Below are positions 55,109-64,000 of a stretch of DNA of 64,000 nucleotides, piece by piece. The translations under genes and the position numbers were made by a program. The notes beneath the pieces were generated by a model. It was not told the origin of the DNA, made no database searches, and saw nothing but the letters and a program-made list of their open reading frames with translations. The DNA is from Microglena sp. YARC (lineage: Eukaryota > Chlorophyta > Chlorophyceae > Chlamydomonadales > Chlamydomonadaceae), in NCBI GenBank assembly GCA_022414725.1, contig CM039464.1, positions 36,794,641 through 36,858,640 on the forward strand. Direction: 5' to 3'. Every line of letters begins with the position of its first letter. Position 1 is the first letter of the stretch.

Positions 55109-55113
55109 TCGAG

Positions 55114-55428
55114 TCCATAATGTTTGCGGAGGTAGCGTAAAGCAGCTGCCGCATTGTTAGTCTGGCTTTCAATGGTCTTAGCAAGTGAAGGGGTACATTT
55201 GCGTAGGATATGATCGAAGGCCATGTAGTTGGAAAGGGGTGTTATCCTACTGTCTCTAGGATAGTGGAATCCATTGGAAGGTTCAACTACAGGGGCAGAG
55301 TCTAGATCTCCATCAATAACTGAGAAAACTGAGTCTTGTAAGAGTAAGGGAGCAACAAGTTCTTCATACCATTTGAAGAAGATACTGATGGTTCCTTCAC
55401 CATCAAAGGCATTGGAGTTGAGTTGCAT
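55114..55428 (-). pseudogene. Gag-like gene, 5' part, split by the copia insertion
   Basis: Minus strand, from an ATG at 55428: MQLNSNAFDGEGTISIFFKW, then YEELVAPLLLQDSVFSVIDG and SLAKTIESQTNNAAAALRYL, ending RKHYGL at the target site. The F-D-G...F-W pattern followed by helices is Gag-like. TNNAAAALRYLRKHYG aligns with VAAKLLRDLRLHFG of the ORF at 62796. Without the copia element TAT-GGA-CTC-GAG-TTA continues in frame into 48144. The read-through into the LTR (VSMNCGALTRF) is spurious. Confidence 0.6.
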
Positions 55429-55439
55429 GCTGCGAAGGA

Positions 55440-55694
55440 GTTGTAGATGTCCACACTGATGGTCAAGAGGTGCCCCCCATTCCGGCAGCGGATGCTAAGC
55501 AGCGCCGGAATCGGAGCAGTCAAGGCGATGATCGAGAGAGGTGGAGGTGGAGGCCAACTTGGAGACAGGAAATCAGTGGCCGAATTGGATTCGGGTCGGG
55601 GGGGGGGGGGGGGGGGGGGGCTTGCGAGGCCGACGGGGTTATAGGAGATGGTGGGAGGGGAGGAGAGGGGAACTGATGGGTAGACGCAGTGTGT

Positions 55695-55725
<31 letters not shown>

Positions 55726-56540
55726 GGGGGAGTACCAAAGCTGGGTTGATCCAGCGGGGGGTCTTGGGAGTTGTGGGGGCAACGTACTGGTGTGATCCAG
55801 CGGGGGGTGCCTAAGCGATGACAAGTTTTCTGGGCTTGAGATCCTCTTCTTCGGGAGTTGCGCCAGCAATAATTGAAGACACTGCAGATGCGCGGGAGCT
55901 CGGGATCTACGGACAATTTGACAGACTTTGATGCGCTCAAATCTGTTGCAGTGGAAGACGTTACGGCGATGATGGGCGATAACCTATAGCTTTCCGGAGT
56001 GTTATACCGTGAGAACTGACACAGGGAATGGACTAGGGCGTGTGCTTTACAAACGTGATAGCATGTCAGGAGAAATGGCAGGTATAAGAAGAGAAAGACG
56101 ACAGTACCTCAGGGTACTGCCGCCGCTAGGTGCTGGCCCTATAGGGCAGAGGCACTACAACGGAAGCTTCCAGGCGGAGGGCCTGGCGCACTAAGACACT
56201 CTAGCTGGACCGGGAGAACCGGTCTATAATAGGAGTGGGGCCGTGGGGGGGGGGGGGGGGGGGGGGGGGGGCTGTGGGGTTAGTTTTATTGTTGTAGGCC
56301 TAGAGGAGTTCCTGAAATCCGGTGGGACCAACCAGTAGGGTGATTTGTTCCTCTCGTTGGTCCCACCGGTTGGTTGACGGGGGACGAGGTGACCACAATG
56401 GAGGTGGCAGAGGAGTAGGTGTGGGAGTGCACGGGGAGGCCAGCAGATATGTAACAAGATGGTGGCAGAGAATGGTGCATGGGGCTTTCTGGACCCTCTA
56501 ATATCTATCATGGGGGGTTTCTCGAGGTTCGGTGGCTTTT
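55440..56540. other. GC-rich stretch with homopolymers, no supportable gene
   Basis: Poly-G runs near 55602-55620, 55709-55730 and 56247-56271, and (GT)n at 55690-55707. GGAGGTGGAGGCCAACT (55544-55560) also occurs near 62502-62518. GGGGGGCACCTC near 55470 (inverted) and 62702 marks further similarity between the two gag-like loci. Confidence 0.6.
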
Positions 56541-56548
56541 CTCGTTGG

Positions 56549-56695
56549 GGCTCTGACAGATTGATTTTGGGCTCTGACAGATTGGTTTTGGGCTCTAACA
56601 GATTGATTTTTGGCTCTGACAGGTTGGTTTTGGGCTCTGACAGATTGGTTTTGGGCTCTGACAGATTGGTTTTGGGCTCTGACAGATTGATTTTC
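56549..56695 (+). repeat. 21-bp minisatellite GGCTCTGACAGATTGGTTTTG, 7 copies
   Basis: Seven near-identical units; in frame it translates as (GSDRLVL)n. Confidence 0.95.
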
Positions 56696-57008
56696 TAGAT
56701 AGCAGCCAACTAGGGCGCTCTAACTATGAAACTAGGCAGTGTGCGATTCGGAATTCGAATTCTTCGTCGTTAGTTTAATTGTGCAGCGACAGGTTCAGTT
56801 TATTTCGGCCCCCCCCAAACCACCAATCTGGAAATGGATAGGAAAGTCTTGCGCGTCTTTGTTACAGTCCAGGGGCTGCCAAATAGGTTAAGGGGGCCTG
56901 TCCAATTTCGATTCAGGAGGAGCGAATAAGAAAACAAGCACTGATGAAATGACCCCCCAACAAATCGTTTTACCTGAGTTTGTGCTTCGTAGATAATTTA
57001 AACTTCGC

Positions 57009-57112
57009 GGCTTTTCCCTTGCCGCGAACTCCCAAGTTAACCTTAAGGGGGGCCAGGTCAGCATTTTTTGTTTCCACAGGGGTTGTCGGGGTCTCCTCGG
57101 GGGTCTTTCCGG
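57009..57112. repeat. Dispersed repeat of about 105 bp, copy 1
   Basis: TTTTCCCTTGCCGCGAACTC to CTCCTCGGGGGTCTTTCCG, matched at 58993-59097 with a handful of differences. Confidence 0.85.
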
Positions 57113-57226
57113 CGATCCAGGTAGGCGACAGGTCGGCGATTTGTCATCCCGGGGATGTATTTAAATATTTCGTATTATTTGAAAAAGCGACGGTTTCAAG
57201 GCAGAAACGAGCGAAAAACAGGTATT

Positions 57227-57278
57227 GCCGCGAAGACTTCCAGATTGGGGTCGACCCCCATCTGGAAGTCTTCGCGGC
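57227..57278. repeat. 52-bp near-perfect palindrome
   Basis: GCCGCGAAGACTTCCAGAT (57227-57245) is exactly inverted at 57260-57278. The centre TGGGGTCGACCCCC has one mismatch. It can form a cruciform or a 25-bp hairpin. Confidence 0.9.
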
Positions 57279-57606
57279 TTTCCGGGTGACACATCAGCAA
57301 TTCCCCCGAAATCCACGTATGCAGCGGGACACAAAAATACAACAGCACGTACAATCTCTCCGTTGTGAGACTTCTATTGCTTCCACACCAAGATTGTCTT
57401 TGTTTCGCTGCACCTATTATTTGTAGCATAAAGCCGTCTGCTGATCTCCCCGATTTGGGGCAAAACCGAGATCTAGGGAAGTCCGCCTCCATCGTCGGGG
57501 GAGCAAGTGATGCGCAGCTGCATGCCGATCCAGGGAAGTCTACCTCCGTTGGTGCAGTAGCGTCTGGTGTGCCCAGGGCGTTGATGCCTTTCGGCGGATT
57601 GGGCGT

Positions 57607-58366
57607 AACGAAGGAAGGAAGGAAGGAAGGAAGGAAGGAAGGGCGTAACGAAGGAAGGAAGGAAGGAAGGAAGGAAGGAAGGAAGGAAGGAAGGAAGGAA
57701 GGAAGGAAGGAAGGAAGGAAGGAAGGGAAGGAAGGAAGGAAGGAAGGAAGGAAGGAAGGAAGGAAGGAAGGAAGGAAGGAAGGAAGGAAGGAAGGAAGGA
57801 AGGAAGGAAGGAAGGAAGGAAGGAAGGAAGGAAGGAAGGAAGGAAGGAAGGAAGGAAGGAAGGAAGGAAGGAAGGAAGGAAGGAAGGAAGGAAGGAAGGA
57901 AGGAAGGAAGGAAGAAGGAAGGAAGGAAGGAAGGAAGGAAGGAAGGAAGGAAGGAAGGAAGGAAGGAAGGAAGGAAGGAAGGAAGGAAGGAAGGAAGGAA
58001 GGAAGGAAGGAAGGAAGGAAGGAAGGAAGGAAGGAAGGATAGGAAGGAAGGAAGGAAGGAAGGAAGGAAGGAAGGAAGGAAGGAAGGAAGGAAGGAAGGA
58101 AGGAAGGAAGGAAGGAAGGAAGGAAGGAAGGAAGGAAGGAAGGAAGGAAGAAGGAAGGAAGGAAGGAAGGAAGGAAGGAAGGAAGAAGGAAGGAAGGAAG
58201 GAAGGAAGGAAGGAAGGAAGGAAGGAAGGAAGGAAGGAAGGAAGGAAGGAAGGAAGGAAGGAAGGAAGGAAGGAAGGAAGGAAGGAAGGAAGGAAGGAAG
58301 GAAGGAAGGAAGGAAGGAAGGAAGGAAGGAAGGAAGGAAGGAAGGAAGGAAGGAAGGAAGGGAGGG
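57607..58366 (+). repeat. (GGAA)n tetranucleotide array, about 760 bp
   Basis: About 185 units with few interruptions (GGGCGTAACG at 57641, GGGAAGG at 57725, ATAGG at 58040, GAAGAAGG near 57913, 58149 and 58184). The Ser-Phe-Leu-Pro open frames on the minus strand are not genes. Confidence 0.97.
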
Positions 58367-58878
58367 AACGCACTGCGGCGTGGGGATGGAGACGGATGGA
58401 GACTGCTTAGAACAAACGAAAGACGGCCTGATCCAGTAGCGGAATGACCAGTGGAAACAAAAAAGGGCGTGAACGTGGCCTGCCTTGCCGTGGCAGACAG
58501 CGTAGGGCAGCGTGGCACCAGAATGCCCCGGGGAATGCCCAGCTGTTCACCCCAACGATCCCGAGGAATCCACGTAGATGAAAATTCGCTGCCAGGTAGA
58601 TCCCCGAACCCCAATCCGGGGAAGGCCCAAACTCGTCTGTGGAAACACGCCATAAGGAAATCTTGCTGGAATCCTCGCCGATGATGTGCAATCCAGAAGA
58701 GGAAGGTCGCGCGAAGCTAACTGTGTTTATCCATAAATGTATGAAGAGAATGGAGCCGTCAGCCCTCATTTGTTTGTTTTCTAACTTTTTACTCAGGTCT
58801 CCGAGCGAAATTTTGGTACCACCCACGAGTTGGTACTACCCATTGGCACCACTTCGGACCTCGTGCAAGAAGGATGTA

Positions 58879-58907
58879 CCCCCCCCCCCCCCCCCCCCCC
58901 CCCCCCC
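58879..58907. repeat. Poly-C run of 29
   Basis: Uninterrupted C run immediately before the second 81-bp repeat copy. Confidence 0.95.
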
Positions 58908-58912
58908 TGTAG

Positions 58913-58993
58913 TTAAGGGCGTGTTTCTACTATAGTAACTGACTGTTATAGTATAGGTATATATGGGATAACTGTTCTGCTAAAGATCAGTGA
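58913..58993. repeat. 81-bp dispersed repeat, copy 2
   Basis: Identical over 81 bp to 36573-36653. It directly abuts copy 2 of the repeat of about 105 bp. Confidence 0.85.
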
Positions 58994-59097
58994 CTTTTCC
59001 CTTGCCGCGAACTCCCAAGTTAACCCTAAGGGAGGCCAGGTCAGCATTTTTTGTTTCCACAGGGGTATTCGGGGTCTCCTCGGGGGTCTTTCCGTTG
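58993..59097. repeat. Dispersed repeat of about 105 bp, copy 2
   Basis: Same family as 57009-57112. Confidence 0.85.
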
Positions 59098-59107
59098 GGG
59101 GGGGAGA

Positions 59108-60162
59108 TAAGGGTGGATTCCCATTGGACTGGATGGGTAAAGTCGGTTGTAGTACTGGATGGGTCGGTATTTGTCGGTTGGGCCCTTTGGATGGGTCGTT
59201 GAGCTCTTTGGATGGTTCGTGCATCCGTACACGGCCACCCATCCAAAACGCACTCCCATTGCAAGCGACTGGATGGGTGCAGCAATACACGCATGTACCA
59301 CCGGGAACCTTCGCAGGTACTTTCAATCAATAGTCGCAAGAAAAGACGGATCGATCGTTGACAGTTCAATTTCTTGCGCTGATCCATCCTAGATCCATCT
59401 ATTCCTCTTCTCAAGACCGCACTCCGCGACCAGAAGTCATACCTCGCGGCGTCCATTTCTTTCTTTCAATCTTTCCACGCGATGAGCATGTCAGCCATGG
59501 AGCTATTCCGGCTCCTTTTCTTCTCCTTTAATTATTCCTGCTGTAAACCGTTCTCGATCGGGCGACATAGCTTGCGCAGGCGCTGCTTGTTCTACGGTAG
59601 CCTCTCTTCCGGGGAATGAGCATGAACGTCTAGCCATTACCGTGGCTATGATTCGGCATGGCTATAATTCGGCATCGGTGGCATAGTCCCACAAGCCTTC
59701 CGTCGCCATGTTGCAGAGCGATGAAAGACGAAAAAGAAAAGTAGAATGAAGAAGGGGCGTCGAATGGCGAAGAAATTGTTAGAATGTCCCAGATTCTGTC
59801 TTGCTCGAAGATGATCTGTGATCCAAAAGTTCGGAAACTCCTGGCTAATGAAACTACCAGGTCGGTTGAAGAAAGCAATACGCGTCAGTTGCGCGACCGT
59901 CGCCGGATCAATGCCGGACTGTGCCGGAAGGAGCCGGATATTTTGCGACCCATCCAGAGCCATCCAACCCACACCTCGGTCGAGGGCCTGGATGGATTTT
60001 GGCTTTTGGATGGGTCGTCTGGATGGGTATTTCGTCAGTACATCCGTACAAATACGAACCATCCAAAACCCCTATGGGAAGGTAAACACTGGATGGGTCG
60101 TCGGTTATCCGTACTTTACGACCCATCCAGACCCATCCTGCCCCAATGGGAATCCACCCTAA
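59108..60162. mobile_element. Inverted-repeat DNA element with TAA duplication (PIF/Harbinger-like)
   Basis: 1,049 bp (59111-60159) with perfect 17-bp terminal inverted repeats GGGTGGATTCCCATTGG, flanked by TAA at both ends. Subterminal GGATGGGT / ACCCATCC motifs occur more than a dozen times, in both orientations. No transposase frame is present, so it is non-autonomous. A 3-bp TAA target and G-rich ends are typical of PIF/Harbinger elements (family knowledge). Confidence 0.75.
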
Positions 60163-60817
60163 GAGGTCGGTCAGACGAGACAGGTTTGGGTCTGAGTTAC
60201 GGGTTAGTTGGGCGTTTCTGTCGTACATCCAAACCTTTTTTCGTTCACACGGGACAAAGTTGACGCGGTTTGGTCAAATTCGGTAACCCAAATGCTAACC
60301 AACCCCCAAACCCAAACGTCCCCCCACCCCCCCAAGTTTGGGTTATGATTATGGTTATGTCGGGCACGTGTTGTTCGTTGTTTCTGTTGCGATAAATTTT
60401 GCCGCATTTCCTTCAGCCGCACTTGTTTTCGCAACCGTCCTCCCTTTCGCGCCATCTGCAATATTCACTGCGCTGTATGGAGGGGTCCGATCAGGAGGGG
60501 CCGCCACCTGCAGGTCTACGCCACCATGAGGTGCAGCAGTAGCAGCGTGATACGCAGTATGCCGAGACGCAGTTTCCGCCTTCCTCACAGTATCGCCAGA
60601 GCCTGCTTGATTTGAGCGCTCCTGCTGCTGATCGGCGATTCAAACTTTTCAAACTTTTCCTACTGACAAAGAGCTCAGGAATGCCGTCTGAACGAAATTC
60701 GCGTGTTTGGGCGGGTTCGGGTTAACCTCGGGTAACCTCGTCTAACCCCCTCTGACATGGCAGGTTAACCTCAAACCAAACCCAAACCCAAACCTGTCTC
60801 GTCTGTATGACCTCTAA
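60160..60817. mobile_element. Second TAA-flanked inverted-repeat element, abutting the first
   Basis: 652 bp (60163-60814). Left end GAGGTCGGTCAGACGAGACA, then GGTTTGGGT; right end is the inverse with GAGGTCATACAGACGAGACA and GGTTTGGGT. The terminal repeats are about 30 bp with three or four mismatches. TAA lies at 60160-60162 (shared with the first element) and at 60815-60817. Subterminal GGGTTAACCTC-type motifs recur. No transposase frame. Confidence 0.7.
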
Positions 60818-61610
60818 GACTCCAGACCCGTGGCGATTTATGACGATTTAGAGCATAGGGTACTCCATATATTGACCGGTAAATTAAGATTAGTAAAGCA
60901 GTACGCCGTTGTAGCGCTTCTCATTGCAGTCCGTACTCTATCGACCTTGGCGAGCGTGTGGGTAAACTATGAACTAGAGGGCGAGGTAGTGTCGCTATAG
61001 CAACTTCCATATTTACGTCGACGCGTTTGTATCCCCAAGCGCCTTTGTTGATTGAATTCTGCCTATTCGTTGCAACTTTTCTCACTGGACATTCTCAGAA
61101 CCGAAACCTGTAAAAACAGCTTTCTCCAGGGATCGCAGCTACTTGTTCCAAAGGCCTCGATAGTCGAATATTGACCTAGCAAATTATTCTGATAGATTTG
61201 AATCGCCGCGCTTCGACCGGAGACGAAGGCCCGAGGGTTGCGAGAAGCCATAGAATACTTCCGTGTACAGGAAGTCGAAGCTGCGAGGAGCTCAATTTGG
61301 CGCTGCTTATCTTCAATATACCACTGGCGAAGTTTGTGTTGTGTTTCCAGCTCCAGCCGTGCAGAGTTAGAACTAGGGTTGCATGCTGGTGCATTCTGAG
61401 TGAGGCCATGCTGCTCCACTAGAGTGCTCCTGTAGCTCCAGGTGGACTAGGAGTCAGCTTTGCATGCATATTCAGTTGTATGCATATTCAGTGAAGGTTG
61501 TTGGGTGTTGATGTACAAATTTCAGCCCCAGGATGTCAGCCACCAAGGAAGACAATTATTACATATGTGGGTCGACCCAAGCCAACCTAACATGACGCAG
61601 TAGGCGTGGT
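60818..61610. other. Unique-looking stretch without a recognised gene
   Basis: No family motif seen on either strand. A minus-strand frame near 61063-61419 (ELETQHKLRQWYIEDKQRQI) has balanced composition and coiled-coil character but no further support. Confidence 0.4.
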
Positions 61611-61629
61611 CTCACCAGTATTGCAGCAA

Positions 61630-61846
61630 AAACACATGCACATACACACATGCACATGTATATGCACACATGGGCATGCACATACACACATGCACACGTG
61701 TGCTTGCTCGCATGCACACATGCACAAACACACATGCAAACATGCACATACATGGACATATGTGCACAAACGTACATGCACACATGCACTTACACACATG
61801 CACATACACACATGCAAACATGCACATACACGCATGCACTTGCACA
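61630..61846. repeat. ACATGCACATACAC microsatellite-like tract
   Basis: Irregular CA/TGCA units (CACATGCACATACACACATG), ending just inside the left arm of the inverted duplication. Confidence 0.9.
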
Positions 61847-62638
61847 TCCCCCCCCCCCCCCCCCCCCTCCCACGTCCCGTAGCATAAGCAACCTCAGCCG
61901 CTCTCAATCGCCTCCTGACCACTCACACCCTCCCGTTCTCTCCCCAGTTGGCCTCCACCTCCAACCCGCCCCCACCAGATTCAAAATTTTCCCAACCCTG
62001 TTGCTTCGCAACTTTCCACCGCTTTCTCCAATCTCCTACCCTTCCGCATTCTCACCCCCCACCCTCCCCCCCTCTCCGCCGCTCAAATACCACTCTCTGT
62101 CATCGATCCCGGGATCTCGGGATCTCGGGATCCGGGGATCTCGGGATCCCGGGATCGATGACAGAGAGTGGTATTTGAGCGGCGGAGAGGGGGGAGGGTG
62201 GGGGGTGAGAATGCGGAAGGGTAGGAGATTGGAGAAAGCGGTGGAAAGTTGCGAAGCAACAGGGTTGGGAAAAATTTGAATCTGGTGGGGGCGGGTTGGA
62301 GGCAGGGTACTTCAAATGGCCAAATTGGCCAGCGCTGTAGCGCACTTGAAAACAAAAAAGCTGCGCTTTGTAGTGCAAAAAGCGCAAAAATTGCTTGCAG
62401 CGTCCACAAGGGGTTGCAAAAAACTGCGCTTAAAGCGCAGAGGGGGTCAAAAAGTCAGCGCGCAAAAGCGCAAAAGCGCGCGCTTTGAATTACCCTGGTT
62501 GGAGGTGGAGGCCAACTGGGGAGAGAACGGCGAGGTGTGAGTGGTCAGGAGGCGATTGAGAGCGGCTGAGGTTGCTTATGCAACGGGACGTGGGAGGGGG
62601 GGGGGGGGGGGGGGGGGGATGTGCAAGTGCATGCGTGT
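61828..62638. repeat. Large inverted duplication, arms about 290 bp
   Basis: The left arm 61828-62115 and right arm 62146-62638 are reverse complements, starting with ACACGCATGCACTTGCACAT and meeting at CATCGATCCCGGGAT / ATCCCGGGATCGATG. The spacer is 30 bp of (CGGGATCT)n. Differences are few (for example GTAGCATAAGC against TTGCATAAGC). The right arm is 203 bp longer because of the MITE plus its 8-bp duplication. Transcription of this locus would give a long hairpin RNA. Confidence 0.9.
62295..62505. mobile_element. hAT-like MITE with 8-bp target duplication
   Basis: 195 bp (62303-62497). Ends CAGGGTACTTCAAA and TTTGAATTACCCTG form 14-bp terminal inverted repeats with one mismatch. The flanks are GTTGGAGG (62295-62302 and 62498-62505). 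The uninterrupted site, with one GTTGGAGG, is preserved in the left arm of the surrounding inverted duplication near 61961-61975. An 8-bp duplication and CAGGG ends are hAT features (family knowledge). The interior is rich in GCGC palindromes and codes for nothing. Confidence 0.9.
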
Positions 62639-62795
62639 GGGCCCAACGCCATTCAGCTCTGTGGCCACACTTGACGGATCCTATCCGGCGATCGCCTGAT
62701 GGGGGGCACCTCCTGATCGTTAAGATGGTCACCTCGCTGGACTCTCCACCTCACATGATTCTTGAGAGATCGAACTTCAGATCAACACTTCCCCA

Positions 62796-63557
62796 ATGTG
62801 GAGGCCCTATTCTGAACCTGTGAGGTTGAGCGAGATTGAGCCTGCCCATTTCAACGTCTATGAACCAGACAAGGATTTTGGTGAGTGGTACTCAGCTATC
62901 TGCCATGACATCGCCAATACCCCTTATAGCAAGTTCATCAAGGCAGATGCTATGCTTGATTACCAGCCGGACCATGAGCCATCACCTCTCGGTTACTATG
63001 ATGATGATGATGCTGATGATGACCAATACCCTGACAGAGAGGATTATCCTGACGCTAGAATCTGTCGCTATGCAAAAGCCGTAGCATTTAGGTATACAGT
63101 CAACTCATTGTCCACTACCCTTGTTCAAATGTTTGCCACGCACACAGACGTTGCGGCAAAATTACTGCGAGACCTCAGATTGCACTTTGGAAAGATCAAC
63201 CCTGTCATGGCCGAACATCATCGACCTGTCCCGACTGTTGCCCTTGCTTGCACGCCTGTGCCTGCTGTTGTAGCCGTTTCTCTGATGTCTGCAAATGCAA
63301 CAATTGGGGACAACAACCCCAGATCCACTGTCATTGACATTGAACACTTGCATGGGGGGAAACTGTCTGACAATCCTGTCATCCCTCATACAAGTGTACC
63401 TGATGCAACCCATGATGACTTGCATGAGCGAGGGGGATCTGAACACAAACCCCACATCCACCTCCACGACAAAACCATCTGCCACTGTGATCTCATCCTG
63501 CTCCATCCAGCAAGACACCATTACAACCACGGCCTGCATTATCGTCATCCACAATAG
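62796..63557 (+). CDS. Gag-like ORF, paralogue of the split gene at 47662-55428
   Basis: 253 codons from ATG: MWRPYSEPVRLSEIEPAHF, then NVYEPDKDFGEWYSAICHDI and an acidic tract YYDDDDADDDQYPD (GATGAT microsatellite). The Gag-like helix pair is AVAFRYTVNSLSTTLVQMF, then VAAKLLRDLRLHFGKINPV. A Pro/Val segment, PRSTVIDIEHLHGGKLSDNP and a His-rich tail (LHPARHHYNHGLHYRHPQ) follow. The matching segments occur in the same order in the minus-strand locus. No protease or polymerase follows within the remaining 440 bp. It could be a gag remnant, a domesticated gag, or a small host family. The upstream 5' limit is uncertain. Confidence 0.55.
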   Translation: MWRPYSEPVRLSEIEPAHFNVYEPDKDFGEWYSAICHDIANTPYSKFIKADAMLDYQPDHEPSPLGYYDDDDADDDQYPDREDYPDARICRYAKAVAFRYTVNSLSTTLVQMFATHTDVAAKLLRDLRLHFGKINPVMAEHHRPVPTVALACTPVPAVVAVSLMSANATIGDNNPRSTVIDIEHLHGGKLSDNPVIPHTSVPDATHDDLHERGGSEHKPHIHLHDKTICHCDLILLHPARHHYNHGLHYRHPQ

Positions 63558-64000
63558 TGACATGATGACCCCATCAATCTCAACTGATTGGGATCACACT
63601 TTCACCCACACACCTATCCAACCACGTGTCCCACCTCTTCCCCCTGAATGCGACAAGCACCAGACTCATGCCAACACCGCTGAGCTTTGCACAATCACAT
63701 CCACACTCATCCACACTCATCCACACACATCCACGTACCCCCTGTTCTCCCTGCCCACCAGCCGTAGGCACCTCAAGGCATTGCGCCTTTCTATGGGAAT
63801 CGGATAACTGGCCAGTAAATGAGAGGGAAAGGGGGGAACATTAGCATAAGAGACTCATGTCAGATGGGGAACATGCCTATGTAGATCATCACATGTGCAT
63901 ATCTGCACATGCACTGCCGTAGATCATTTACTCCCCATGTTATGATTTGCATGCAATAAAATGCAGCGCTGTACAAGTACTAACGTACTGCCCATGTGCT
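63558..64000. other. 3' flank of the gag-like ORF
   Basis: Contains ATCCACACTC repeats near 63700-63740 and ATGTGCATATCTGCACATGC palindromic sequence near 63893. No gene recognised to the window end. Confidence 0.5.

Larger units (their letters stand above)
48140..55113 (-). mobile_element. Ty1/copia LTR retrotransposon, full length with 5-bp target duplication
   Basis: 6,964 bp (48145-55108), minus strand, flanked by TCGAG on both sides (48140-48144 and 55109-55113). The LTRs are 371 and 374 bp and differ by three substitutions and one 3-bp indel, about 99% identical, so the insertion is young. The internal order is gag, zinc knuckle, protease, integrase, reverse transcriptase, RNase H. Integrase before RT defines the copia type. 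The reading frame is interrupted about six times plus one in-frame TAG. Several breaks fall in homopolymers, which is unexpected for so young an element and points to consensus errors. No primer-binding site matching initiator tRNA-Met was found; the sequence after the 5' LTR is GGTTATAAGGTCCC. Confidence 0.95.

Noticed and set aside
57196..58653. 485-residue minus-strand ORF of Ser-Phe-Leu-Pro repeats
   Set aside because: It is only the translation of the GGAA array; no non-repetitive domain.

Overview
This window looks nuclear and eukaryotic. It has spliceable exons with GT-AG borders, microsatellites and minisatellites, a 169-bp satellite array, an LTR copia element, a LINE, a TRIM and several small inverted-repeat elements. 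There is no operon structure and there are no bacterial genes. The repeat-rich genome, a proline-rich linker beside an extracellular-type fold and a transmembrane helix, and TTTAGGG-type motifs at 18.6-19.2 kb fit a green alga (possibly prasinophyte-like). That assignment is inference only; no rRNA or organellar marker is present.

Layout. 1-2.16 kb holds low-complexity and tandem repeats. 2.16-7.03 kb holds the best host gene, the 3' part of a plus-strand gene for a single-pass membrane protein: a Pro-rich segment, a SEA-like beta/alpha domain, a short linker, a TM helix and a Ser/Gly-rich tail. Two of its junctions are wrapped in tandem arrays, and a third array lies over its first mapped donor. 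7.0-12.6 kb is intergenic, with dispersed repeats and a TA-flanked MITE. 12.65-19.2 kb is a second exon-bearing region. In it, arrays of tandem units each carry a splice donor or acceptor and short Pro-rich exon-like segments. 19.2-21.9 kb degrades into noisy repeats before a 1,000-N scaffold gap. 22.9-35.9 kb is a tandem satellite of about 169 bp, noisy near the gap and almost homogeneous further right.

36-41.2 kb: a few exon-like pieces, then a minus-strand LINE (APE endonuclease, reverse transcriptase, CCHC finger, pentanucleotide tail). 41.2-47.6 kb: GC-rich repeats, a hAT-like MITE, and a multi-TM protein gene split by a 472-bp TRIM with intact LTRs, primer-binding site, polypurine tract and 5-bp target duplication. 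47.66-55.43 kb: a gag-like ORF split in frame by a 6,964-bp copia element with about 99% identical LTRs and a TCGAG duplication. 55.4-60.8 kb: homopolymers, a GGAA array of about 760 bp, and two abutting inverted-repeat elements that share one TAA. 61.8-62.64 kb: a near-perfect inverted duplication whose right arm carries a hAT-like MITE, while the left arm keeps the empty site. 62.8-63.56 kb: a paralogue of the gag-like ORF.

Frameshifts recur, and several lie in homopolymer runs in sequence that is otherwise coherent or young. Unpolished long-read errors are therefore a real alternative to decay. No complete, uninterrupted host gene can be claimed. The most unusual theme is that seven independent tandem arrays have splice-site-like junctions as their repeated units.
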